Positions 22,830 to 31,843 of a stretch of DNA of 37,894 bases are shown piece after piece. Source of the DNA: a virus. Below the pieces are notes generated by a model. It ran no database searches and was not told where the DNA came from. It worked only from the letters and a program-made list of their open reading frames with translations. The stretch covers positions 1-37,894 of the IMG/VR virus record IMGVR_UViG_3300034375_001679; one strand, 5' to 3'. Both the position numbers and the translations under genes were made by a program. Numbering within the stretch: position 1 is the stretch's first letter; the number at the start of each line of letters is the position of its first letter.

Positions 22830-23095
22830 TAGTCAGTCCAGACTGCCGCGCAGATGTCCTGTACGAGTTGGTCTTCGCCAGTAATATCGTTTTCAGTAGT
22901 AACTTCCTGTTGATTTTCATCATAGCTAGTTTCGTACTTCTGAACGGTATGGACGTTTTCGCGCGTGATCGGAAGCTGATCGTCGTCTGGGTCATCCCAC
23001 GTCACTCTACTTTGTACTATTACATCACTAGTATCCGCCGGGGTTTTTAAAACAACTGTGATTCGCTCAATAGCGTCAGTCTTGGTGATTGACAT
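22829..23095 (-). CDS. Hypothetical small acidic protein next to the giant fibre (88 residues)
   Basis: ATG at 23095 has GAGGAGAT just upstream and lies 20 bases inside the end of the giant fibre gene. The protein has a beta-rich first half (MSITKTDAIERITVVLKTPA, DVIVQSRVTWDDPDDDQLPI) and an acidic Gln/Glu/Thr-rich middle, ending in a Cys-containing helix (LVQDICAAVWTD). Similar small proteins occur beside fibre genes in marine phages, from memory, where they may act in fibre assembly or as adaptors, but I cannot identify a family. Expression is coupled to both neighbours. Confidence 0.55.
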   Translation of the reverse strand: MSITKTDAIERITVVLKTPADTSDVIVQSRVTWDDPDDDQLPITRENVHTVQKYETSYDENQQEVTTENDITGEDQLVQDICAAVWTD

Positions 23096-26000
23096 TTTTC
23101 ATCTCCTCGATGATTTTCTTAAGGGCGTCGATTTCTGATTGTTGCTCTTTGATTGCTTCAACCAAAAGTCCGACAGTGTTTCCATAGTTAAGAGCTAAGA
23201 ACTCATTGCCATCTAGGTCTTTAGACTCATAGACAGCCTCTGGCAGTACCTCTTGCACTTCCTGTGCAATCAAACCGGTAGATCGGTTGCCATCCTTTTT
23301 ATAGTTAAAGGTCACACCATTAAGTGCCTTAACCTTTTCAACTGCGTCAGGGATATTCTCGATGTTTTCTTTTAGCTTGCGATCAGATGGGTCGCTGTAA
23401 GCAGTGACGTTACCCGCGCAAGTAAGGTTGCCCGAGTTATCCATCCGCATCTGAACGTTGCGGTTGTAGCTATGAAAGTCTAGAGAGCCTGTGGTGTTGG
23501 TTTCTCTTACGCCCGTAATCCCTGCGTATTCAACAAGAGAACCGCCGTCAGCCTTCAACATGAAGAACATGCTTGATCCGTTGCCGTTTGCAATCGACCC
23601 GTTAGTTCTTGAAAGATTCAGTACGCCGAAACTACGTGTAGTACCTGCGTAATTGCCGCCCTTGTTCATTTGGAACGCAACGGGAGTGTTATTGGTGTCG
23701 TGATCGAAAACAACCGTACTTGAATATGTGAAAATCTGCTTGTCGCCAGACATCTGCAAACGTCCACCAAGCGTGATTCCGTTGCTTAGTGTTAGGTAGC
23801 CTGCCGTGGTTAGCTGAAATACGTCGCCACTACCATCCCACGAGTAGGCGCGAAGATCGCCGCTGACATTGGTGCCTGTGCGCCACTGCCATTTCACATT
23901 GCCGCCGATGGCAAAACGAATGTGCGACTGTGTCGGTGCGTCCGCTAAAAAACCGCCGAACTGAGTAGCGGCTTGCGCTCGAATAGTCGCGTAAGGCTCT
24001 GCCTCAGTAGCTAGACCTTTTACATCCAGCATATAAGTCGGGGAGTTGTTGTTTATACCGACCTTGCCATCGCCTTTGATGACCATTTTCTGGGTGGCGT
24101 CGTTAAGGTTTGCCACGTCGTTAGCATGGGTATAAAAATTAAGCTGGGTTCCCCAGTGCGCCGCGTTGGCGCTACGCGAACCTGTTATGCCGCTCCAGTG
24201 CGAACCTTGCCCCGAGCCTCCTGTTGCAAAGTAAATGCCCGTCATATCATCGCCATTACTCTGCTGGGTAATGGTCAAGCCTTTATGATTGCTTCCTCGC
24301 GTGATGGTACTGCTGTAAGCGTTGCCGCCTGTTTCTGTAATGTGCAATCTTGATTGTGGCGAGCCGAGACCCAAGCCTGTCCTGCCTGCGCTTGTGACGT
24401 ACATGGAGTTTTGGGGTGCATCACCAGCGAAGCGATACATGACCTTAGTCCATGCCCTGTCAACAATTTCAAAGAACGTGTTGCTTGCGCTATTGCCACC
24501 AAGCTGGACGGTTAAAGTCCCGTCTTCTCTGTCTGTTGATCTGCCTATCCATGCCTCGCCAGTGTTATTTTGACTGTTTGCGAAAGTGCCAACTTGCAAT
24601 TGCTTTGTAAGCTCTACTTTCCCGTCATTTCTTATTACAAGCCTTTCGCTTTCTTGTGCTGATCCGCTACGAGTGTAAAACTTAAGTTCAGGGTATCCGT
24701 TACTTAAATACGCACATCGGATACTTGCTAATGGGGTCGCACCAGCAGAACCTTGAGTGAAGTAAATTCCGTCAAAGTTACCGTTAGTAATGCCGCCCTC
24801 ATTTCGAAGCTCTAGCTGTCCTGTTGTAGCTTCAGACGCACGGGTTTTTATCAGCTTAGCGAGTGTGAAATGAGCGGACGGGGCGCTAGCGTTATTATTG
24901 TAAAACTGAATGTCGTGCGCAGAATACAACGCCATTTTGTTGACATTGGCTGTATCGCCTGACGCCCACTGACCAGTACCTAAACCACCACGGAAGGTTG
25001 AGCCGTTGTAGATTCGGAACGCGCCTGTCGTTGTGTCATGAAGATCTATCTTGCTAACTGCACGGAAATCGCCCCCGCTGATACCAACGCCAGTAGTATT
25101 TGGTCCAAGCAACAGCTTGCCTGCGTTATCAAGATACATTGCTCGATACAATGTAAATGTTGAGTTAGCATTGCCCGAGCCTTGTACACCCCAACGATGG
25201 GTGCCGTTGCTTATATCGTATGTACCAGCAAAGTCAGTCTGTATCCGAGCAAAATTGCCAGAACTGTTTATATAGACGTTTGATGTAAGCCACGTTGAGG
25301 AGTCCCCGTTTTGTGCAAACAGTGAACCTGCTGTACCAAACTGCACTGATGTGTATGAGTTAGACCAAACCTTGGGGTCTGTTCCCAAACCAACAGAAAG
25401 GTCAGGAGAATACCCATCAGAGCTTTGGCGTAACTTGATGTATATCTTGTCTTCATCGTCGTTCCAGCGAGCGCCAAGACGAATATCACCGCCTCCTGCA
25501 ACGCCAACACCTTTGATGTAAGTGCCTTCTGTATCGTTGTTATCATTGAAGCGGATGATTGAGGTGCTGTTTTGCGACGCTCTAAATTTGAGGACGTTTG
25601 CACTCGTATAGTCACCAATGTTGACATTCCCGTCACTGTCTATTCGTAAGCGCAGTTGATCATTAGTTTTCATCTCAATGTGGCGAGCACCAAACGCCGA
25701 CATGACGTAGCCGTTTGTATTCGCCCACGTACCCGCAAAGCCTGAGCCTGTGCTGGCAAAAATAATTCCGCCGCCTGTTGAGCCGCCTACAGTAAACGCG
25801 CCATAACCTGATCCAACGTCTTGCGGGCTTACAGTTCCAAGTGCAAGCTGTGCATCGCTACCGTTGGCATGAATACGCATTCTCTCGCCACCGCTTTGCG
25901 AGAAAAGAATCGGAACGTTTACGTTGTAGTGTATTTCGGCGTAGGTGCCGTTGTTACGCATCATGAACGTATTCGTGGAAAGGTCGTCCACGACGCCGAT

Positions 26001-29000
26001 GCCTACGCCGTCAGCGACTTGCTTTACGACTAACGTGCCTAGTGAATCCCAACTTGAACCGACCTGAGTATTTATGCGAACACGCCCATTCGAGGTAATT
26101 CGCATCCGCTCTTGTGCAGCCGTTCCAAACTGCATAAATTGGCTTGGGTGGTTGAAAGAAATGAAACCGTCTTCGTCCGCAGTAGAATCGGCAAAAGCTA
26201 ACGTCCCGCCATGACCTGTGCCAGAAAGGATAGTTAGTCCATTGTTGCCTGCCGCCGTACCTACTATAAGGTTGTCCGCATTGACGCCTGCATTATTGCT
26301 GCTTTGACCAATATAGACGCGACCCGAAGAGTCGATAACAAACTGGTCATCCACGCCGCTGGACAAGTTGAAGTTTGCAATCTGGAACTTATCGTCGTTA
26401 CGCATACCGACGCGATACGCCGGCGTGCCGTTACGATCAAAGCGCATACCTCCGAAGGTAGATGCGCCCGTAATGTTCATCGTGTAGCCAGAGTAATAAC
26501 TGCCGTCTTGTACGTTACCCGCAATGGTTTGTTTGACTAAGCCGTCTTTTGTGATGCGTAGTCTCTCGTCGTCAGATCCGACCGTAGTTCCTGTTCTGAA
26601 AATAAAGTGACCATTGGTGCCGCTTGTTCCCATGTGGGTCGTGCCGTCACCAGATTGGAACAACCTAAACTGAGTGCCTGCGCCTCGGGTTACTTTGAAA
26701 GCGTTGCCGCCTACTACTGCTTCGACGTGCAAGCGGAAGGAGCTTGGGTTTGTACCGATTCCGAGCAATCCGCCCTCGGTCAAAGCCATTAGCTGATTAC
26801 CGCCGCCTGAGTTGCCGTTTTTGTACCATCTAAAGTAGCGTGTATCAGCGTCGTCGTTATCGCCGTCAATGTTGAAGGTCATCGCCTCGTAAGCGTTTAA
26901 GTGACCCGAGGCGACATCGGGCTTGCCTAGATAAAGCTGACCGCCTTCAACAAACACTGAGTTGCCGAAAATACCGTTGCCATTACTCAGTGGGAACCTT
27001 AAAAGTTCCTGAGTAACAGCTCCATCATTATCGGATAAACCCTCCGCTTTAAAGGTGTCACTGTCTAGCGTCCACCGCGCGCGCTTCAATCCAGTGGTTG
27101 AGGTTGTATCCTCAAAATTAAGCTCTGGCGGATTTGCCACGAGATTTATATCCATTACACCAGTGTGTGTAAATGTAATTCCCGACTCGCCTGTCGTGTT
27201 GGTGCTTAGTATTTTGCGAAGAGTACCGCTTCCTGTGTAATCGATGTCACTACCGTAACGCGCATACGGCTCATAAATCACCGTGCGGTTTGACCAGCCT
27301 GTTCCTGCCGAGTTACCCCCTCGTGGACCTGCGACAATGTAGTTGACTTCGCTACCTGCCAAATTTTGGCTAGAAAGACGCCAGAAGGACGCGCCGGTAC
27401 GATAACCCGCATCGAGCGTACCGATACGCCAAGTGTTCACTCCGTTTCTATAGCGCACCCACTGGTGCCATGCGTTGCCTGCATTGCTGTCGGTTAAGAT
27501 GTATTGACGCTCCTTGGTACCGTCAGCCAAAATAAATGCGTCGGTTTCATCTAAGCCCACAAAACCAGCATTAAGAGTGGTTATGTCACCAACCATAACC
27601 GTGTTGCTCGACCATGTTCTGCCGTCATTATCAACTGAGAATTTTTCAGTCCCACCAGTGCCTGTTGAGTTGCTAACCCCTGTTCGCAGACTTAACAGTT
27701 TGTTAGTGCCAGATGATGCCGCTGTATTTACAACGAACGCGGGGAAAGTAGGGCTTGCAGAAGATTGATGAAAGACACCTGCCGCCGCACCCGCTGTGCC
27801 TGAGTCGGTTTTTGTAATTATAGGGTCTTCACCAAAACCGCCTTCAACAACGAGAGTTCCTTCAAACAAATTGCTAAACGGCGCGTAACTTGATGCGCGG
27901 ATGCGTAGCTGTTCTGTGAAATAAGCGTCGCCGCTATTAAGTATTCCAAAGCGAACAGCATTTACTAAAGCACCGCCAGAGGCAGAGCTTCCGTGACGCA
28001 ATCGGAACCCATTAGTGTTATCAGACGCCAGAGTAGTTAGCCAGCCAGCGGCATCAGTTAGCTCAAAACGACGCGCCTCTGCACCTGTTCCGTTGGACGC
28101 CGCCCGAATAGCACTGACCGCAGAACTGCCTGTATTTGTATTCCACAACCGCATCAAGCTATTGCCGTTTCGACTTTCTCTCGCGTCTACAACATGTCCT
28201 GAGCTTGTGTCTGTAGTGCCAATACTAATTTGTTCACCGAATATTGCCGCACCAGTGGTTCTCGTATCGCCGTGTACTTTTAGCTTGTAGCCAGATTCGG
28301 GAACCCCGGCAATACCCCAGCCTCTAACATCGTTTTGCCAGCGCAGCGCAATATCACCGCTGATCGGGTCGTAAAATCCTGTGAAGCCATCCGATGTGCT
28401 AGGCGTCCAGATATAGCTATCTGTGCCAATCATCTTTAAGTCGCCGGTTACACTTACGTTTGCGCTAAACGTAGCATCCTTGGCTGGCGTGACATTGAGC
28501 CACGTTGACATACTGTTGCCGGTGCTGTTGTTCTGAATGCCGAAATACAAACCAGCACCGTTGTGACCTATAGCGGCGGCATCGCCTGTAGCGCCACCAT
28601 GTATGTATAAGCCTCTAGCAGACCAACCACTGCCATCGGAGATATTGCCAAAGCCGCCCGCAGTGCCTAAAAATAGGTCTGGATCTATTGTTGTGTAACC
28701 AAAAGTTGCGCTATGGCTGAATTGGAAAATGTCATACGTGGCATTCCAATTCATAAATGCGTCAGTAGTGCTGTTGACCGCATCTTGAATGGTTATACCT
28801 GCGCCGTTGGCTGAGCCAGACGAGTCGCCAGTCGAGTAGTTCAACGTGATGTTGTTGTCTTCGACATTCAGGTTGGCGGTATCAATAGTTGTAGTAGTGC
28901 CTTGAACAGTTAAGTTACCGGCAATGGTGACGTTGGCGTTTTTGTCGATACTTAATTGATTAGAACCGGCATTTCGAATATAGAAATTGCTGGAGCCAGC

Positions 29001-31370
29001 GGAAGCGTTAAAGACCCGATCAAGAATAAAGTCATGACCAGTGTCACCGTCGCTATCTTGAGTCGCAACAATTTTGTTTGCGCCGTCTGTAACAATGATC
29101 TGGATGTTTTCGTTAGCGTTACGACCAAACTTGATGCTATTGGACGAATTGTAGAATGTGTGTCCTTCGCCGGTTGCAGTTATAACGCCTGAAGCAATAG
29201 ATCCGACGGTTTCAAGACTGCCGCCATGAAAATTAACACCGCCAGAATCTCTTATGGTGAGTCTTTGGGTATATGTTCCTACACCCGTACCTGACGCATT
29301 TGACGAATAGTTAAACTCTAAATCGTCATTGTCGCCTCGTTTTCTTACAAGCCAATTTCTATTGCCGTGACGGAAATTTATTCCGGGATAGCCGCTAGCA
29401 TCCTGCAACACAAGAGTGCTGTATCCGAAGTTGCCTACATAAGAAGCGTTACCAGTGATGCTGACTGGACCACTAGCATTGATAGCGCCTGAGGTTATTG
29501 TCCCTGAGAGATACAGATTGCGCCAACGGGCAGCGCTGGTACTAAAACCAAGGTCATAAGCATTATCAGTCTGGGGATACACCTTCCCGTTAAGGTCGAT
29601 GTTCATTATGTGACTACCGCCAGCACTAAACTTAAGGTTATTGCCTGACGCTTTGACAAAGTCATTTACAGTCAACGTACCGCTGCTGGTGATGTCGCCA
29701 GTAGATATGCTTCCTATTACCGTAGTGCTCGTGTCGCTAACTGTTATTCTGTTCGAGCCGTTTACTCGAAAAATGATGTTTGCGTCTAAGTCATTGTTTA
29801 TATAAAGGGTCTGGTTACCGGTCGAGCCAAAGCCGACATAGCCCTGTCTTGACGTACCGTTCGACTTATAGAAACTAAAATACGAAACATTACTTGTGTC
29901 GTCGCTGGTGGTTCCTTTAATACCCGAGGTGTTGCCAAATAACGATTTTCCTGAGGCAGTAATAGCGCCAGTAACGTCGATACCTGTGGCGGTGGTGGCT
30001 AGTTTAAGGCTATTGTTGTTGAACAGCTTTACTGTCTTATTATTGGCATGAAATTCAGCCTGAGCGCCTCCAGCAGAGTCTTGAATTAACGTTGCTGTTC
30101 CGTTGCTTTTAAGTATTAATTTTCCTGTGCCTACATCGCTAATGTAGCTATTAGACGCATCATGATAAATCTGTAGGTCAGCGCCAGCACCGAAGATAGC
30201 CTTAGAGTTATCAGCGAACTTTAAGTCTTCATCACTAGCCAGCCATTGGAGTTTTGGACTCGTGCCAGTGTCTTCGTAGAAGCTGATGTCGCCAGCACGA
30301 GTAACAGACAAAGCAAGTCCACCAAGGTCGCCGCTAACGTCAAACGTGCCTGTGGAGTTATTAAAATCTAATGAAAAAATTTCACTAGAGGCGCTGTTTT
30401 GGAAGTTAATAGAGGCTTTGTTTGCTCCGCCACTACCAGAACCCATCCGCAATGTTTGTATAGCATCGGTGCCTGTACCAGCGGCAATAAGTGCCTCATC
30501 TGATTGTACTAAGCCAGTTACGTCGATGCCTGTATTCGTAACTTGGAAGCGCTGCGTACCGTTATAAAAGGCTTGTACGCCTTGGTCCTCAGTAACGATA
30601 ACCATGTTTTGGCTATCAGGTGCCTCTAGTCTCACCTGACTACTTCTAATTCTTAATGAACCAGTGCCAAATTCGCCAATGTAGCTATTACTACCATCAT
30701 GATAAATCTGTAGGTCAGAGCCAGCACCGAAGATAGCTCTACCGTTGTCGTCAAACGTAGCGTTACCTGTAACGTCGATGCCTGTGGAGGTGGTGGCTAG
30801 TTTGGCTGAGTTGTCGTTGTAAAGCGTTACTGCGCCATCTTGGTCTGCGGCAATGTAGTTTTCACCAGAAGCAGATTTGATACGAAGATTTGTAGCCTCA
30901 ATAAATAAATTACCAGTGCCGTTTTCTTCTATGTAGCTTCCTGTGCCTGAGTGATAAATCTGTAGGTCAGAACCAGCACCGAAGATAGCCTTGTCGTTGT
31001 CACCGAATGACAGGTTGCCCGTCATCGTATCCCCAGAGATGGAGACAGATTCGGTGTCGGCGGCTGTTTGAGCCTGTTCAGCTATATCGTCGAGAGCTGC
31101 CGCAACCACGCGCAAGGCAATAGAAGACCCAGAACTCCAGTTCTGTGCCGATGTCCCGTCTTGACCGCGCACGACAGTAAAGGTGTTAGAAGAAACACCC
31201 GTTACCTTAACAATCTCTGACCCGGTACTTTCGCCAATAGAGGCGTAGAAGTAATCTCCAGATCCGAGCGTAGGAAAGCTACTCGATGATGTAACCGAGA
31301 TCGAGGTAGCGGTATTCGACAAGCTGCTGGCTAACGTGGTGCTAGCCAGGTTAGCGAACTTAACAGCCAT
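23076..31370 (-). CDS. Giant tail fibre with C-terminal S74 self-cleaving chaperone (2764 residues)
   Basis: ATG at 31370 follows AAGGG. The N-terminus (MAVKFANLASTTLASSLSNT, then SGDYFYASIGESTGSEIVKV) is an attachment domain of a type common in marine phage fibres. The shaft consists of many beta-rich units, including three copies of a KAIFGAGSDLQIYH-type motif within the first ~300 residues, GTTSDGTVKL-like turns and later lectin-like segments. The end (SDRKLKENIENIPDAVEKV to TGLIAQEVQEVLPEAV to NYGNTVGLLVEAIKEQQ) is an intramolecular chaperone of endosialidase, peptidase family S74. Ser2662 and Lys2667 match the catalytic Ser-Lys dyad (S-D-x-x-L-K), so auto-cleavage just before Ser2662 should release ~103 residues after trimerisation. 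It is a receptor-binding fibre; its length is unusual. Confidence 0.9.
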   Translation of the reverse strand: MAVKFANLASTTLASSLSNTATSISVTSSSSFPTLGSGDYFYASIGESTGSEIVKVTGVSSNTFTVVRGQDGTSAQNWSSGSSIALRVVAAALDDIAEQAQTAADTESVSISGDTMTGNLSFGDNDKAIFGAGSDLQIYHSGTGSYIEENGTGNLFIEATNLRIKSASGENYIAADQDGAVTLYNDNSAKLATTSTGIDVTGNATFDDNGRAIFGAGSDLQIYHDGSNSYIGEFGTGSLRIRSSQVRLEAPDSQNMVIVTEDQGVQAFYNGTQRFQVTNTGIDVTGLVQSDEALIAAGTGTDAIQTLRMGSGSGGANKASINFQNSASSEIFSLDFNNSTGTFDVSGDLGGLALSVTRAGDISFYEDTGTSPKLQWLASDEDLKFADNSKAIFGAGADLQIYHDASNSYISDVGTGKLILKSNGTATLIQDSAGGAQAEFHANNKTVKLFNNNSLKLATTATGIDVTGAITASGKSLFGNTSGIKGTTSDDTSNVSYFSFYKSNGTSRQGYVGFGSTGNQTLYINNDLDANIIFRVNGSNRITVSDTSTTVIGSISTGDITSSGTLTVNDFVKASGNNLKFSAGGSHIMNIDLNGKVYPQTDNAYDLGFSTSAARWRNLYLSGTITSGAINASGPVSITGNASYVGNFGYSTLVLQDASGYPGINFRHGNRNWLVRKRGDNDDLEFNYSSNASGTGVGTYTQRLTIRDSGGVNFHGGSLETVGSIASGVITATGEGHTFYNSSNSIKFGRNANENIQIIVTDGANKIVATQDSDGDTGHDFILDRVFNASAGSSNFYIRNAGSNQLSIDKNANVTIAGNLTVQGTTTTIDTANLNVEDNNITLNYSTGDSSGSANGAGITIQDAVNSTTDAFMNWNATYDIFQFSHSATFGYTTIDPDLFLGTAGGFGNISDGSGWSARGLYIHGGATGDAAAIGHNGAGLYFGIQNNSTGNSMSTWLNVTPAKDATFSANVSVTGDLKMIGTDSYIWTPSTSDGFTGFYDPISGDIALRWQNDVRGWGIAGVPESGYKLKVHGDTRTTGAAIFGEQISIGTTDTSSGHVVDARESRNGNSLMRLWNTNTGSSAVSAIRAASNGTGAEARRFELTDAAGWLTTLASDNTNGFRLRHGSSASGGALVNAVRFGILNSGDAYFTEQLRIRASSYAPFSNLFEGTLVVEGGFGEDPIITKTDSGTAGAAAGVFHQSSASPTFPAFVVNTAASSGTNKLLSLRTGVSNSTGTGGTEKFSVDNDGRTWSSNTVMVGDITTLNAGFVGLDETDAFILADGTKERQYILTDSNAGNAWHQWVRYRNGVNTWRIGTLDAGYRTGASFWRLSSQNLAGSEVNYIVAGPRGGNSAGTGWSNRTVIYEPYARYGSDIDYTGSGTLRKILSTNTTGESGITFTHTGVMDINLVANPPELNFEDTTSTTGLKRARWTLDSDTFKAEGLSDNDGAVTQELLRFPLSNGNGIFGNSVFVEGGQLYLGKPDVASGHLNAYEAMTFNIDGDNDDADTRYFRWYKNGNSGGGNQLMALTEGGLLGIGTNPSSFRLHVEAVVGGNAFKVTRGAGTQFRLFQSGDGTTHMGTSGTNGHFIFRTGTTVGSDDERLRITKDGLVKQTIAGNVQDGSYYSGYTMNITGASTFGGMRFDRNGTPAYRVGMRNDDKFQIANFNLSSGVDDQFVIDSSGRVYIGQSSNNAGVNADNLIVGTAAGNNGLTILSGTGHGGTLAFADSTADEDGFISFNHPSQFMQFGTAAQERMRITSNGRVRINTQVGSSWDSLGTLVVKQVADGVGIGVVDDLSTNTFMMRNNGTYAEIHYNVNVPILFSQSGGERMRIHANGSDAQLALGTVSPQDVGSGYGAFTVGGSTGGGIIFASTGSGFAGTWANTNGYVMSAFGARHIEMKTNDQLRLRIDSDGNVNIGDYTSANVLKFRASQNSTSIIRFNDNNDTEGTYIKGVGVAGGGDIRLGARWNDDEDKIYIKLRQSSDGYSPDLSVGLGTDPKVWSNSYTSVQFGTAGSLFAQNGDSSTWLTSNVYINSSGNFARIQTDFAGTYDISNGTHRWGVQGSGNANSTFTLYRAMYLDNAGKLLLGPNTTGVGISGGDFRAVSKIDLHDTTTGAFRIYNGSTFRGGLGTGQWASGDTANVNKMALYSAHDIQFYNNNASAPSAHFTLAKLIKTRASEATTGQLELRNEGGITNGNFDGIYFTQGSAGATPLASIRCAYLSNGYPELKFYTRSGSAQESERLVIRNDGKVELTKQLQVGTFANSQNNTGEAWIGRSTDREDGTLTVQLGGNSASNTFFEIVDRAWTKVMYRFAGDAPQNSMYVTSAGRTGLGLGSPQSRLHITETGGNAYSSTITRGSNHKGLTITQQSNGDDMTGIYFATGGSGQGSHWSGITGSRSANAAHWGTQLNFYTHANDVANLNDATQKMVIKGDGKVGINNNSPTYMLDVKGLATEAEPYATIRAQAATQFGGFLADAPTQSHIRFAIGGNVKWQWRTGTNVSGDLRAYSWDGSGDVFQLTTAGYLTLSNGITLGGRLQMSGDKQIFTYSSTVVFDHDTNNTPVAFQMNKGGNYAGTTRSFGVLNLSRTNGSIANGNGSSMFFMLKADGGSLVEYAGITGVRETNTTGSLDFHSYNRNVQMRMDNSGNLTCAGNVTAYSDPSDRKLKENIENIPDAVEKVKALNGVTFNYKKDGNRSTGLIAQEVQEVLPEAVYESKDLDGNEFLALNYGNTVGLLVEAIKEQQSEIDALKKIIEEMKNVNHQD
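30160..30992 (-). repeat. Three near-identical nucleotide repeats in the giant fibre gene
   Basis: A nearly identical block of about 38-40 bases occurs at 30162-30200, 30700-30737 and 30951-30990; all three contain TGATAAATCTGTAGGTCAG on the plus strand and CAGCACCGAAGATAGC. They encode the IFGAGxDLQIYHxxxxSYI motif. The retained third-codon positions suggest recent duplication or gene conversion, in contrast to the more diverged units elsewhere in the fibre. Confidence 0.8.
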
Positions 31371-31384
31371 GGCTTAACCCTTTT

Positions 31385-31831
31385 TTAGCTAGCAGTAACA
31401 GTCCAAGTGATGGTCAGAGCGTCAGAAGTACCTTTGTTAATGACGCTGAACACCGTGCGGCAAAGCATTGTGCCGCCAGAGCTAGCATTGAAGATCGCAG
31501 CTTCTGTAACAGCCGCCGCGCTTGAGGGTGTGCCCGCAGGGAAGGTCGCAACGTAAACCACGTCATTGTTGTTGACGGTGGTGCTAGTCAGAGAAACGCG
31601 AGCAGACTCAGATACGAGCGCTGTGTTTCCTGCTGCCGCCGCAGTGGTGCCTGTGCCAATCGCCATGTGTGACATAACAGAGGTAGTGGCATCTTTCATG
31701 CGCGAAGCAACGTAGCCCTTACCAGAAGTCACAACAAGGTTCTTGACGCACTCACGCTGCTTGACGGTTCCGTCTTGAGCAGTGACAACGAGTTCGAGTT
31801 GTCCTTTGAGTTTCAGATCGTCTTGGATCAT
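31385..31831 (-). CDS. Small tail/fibre-associated structural protein (148 residues)
   Basis: ATG at 31831 follows GGAGAT closely. The protein begins MIQDDLKLKGQLELVVTAQD, continues through VVTSGKGYVASRMKDATTSV and SHMAIGTGTTAAAAGNTALV, and ends in beta strands with Thr/Ser-rich sequence (GTSDALTITWTVTAS). I recall this pattern (K-G-Y-V-A-S-R and H-M-A-I-G-T-G) from small structural proteins upstream of fibre genes in T4-like cyanophages and other marine phages, where they form baseplate or fibre-hub parts. It lies between the repeat fibre and the giant fibre. No enzyme motif. Confidence 0.65.
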   Translation of the reverse strand: MIQDDLKLKGQLELVVTAQDGTVKQRECVKNLVVTSGKGYVASRMKDATTSVMSHMAIGTGTTAAAAGNTALVSESARVSLTSTTVNNNDVVYVATFPAGTPSSAAAVTEAAIFNASSGGTMLCRTVFSVINKGTSDALTITWTVTAS

Positions 31832-31843
31832 GGTTATCTCCAG

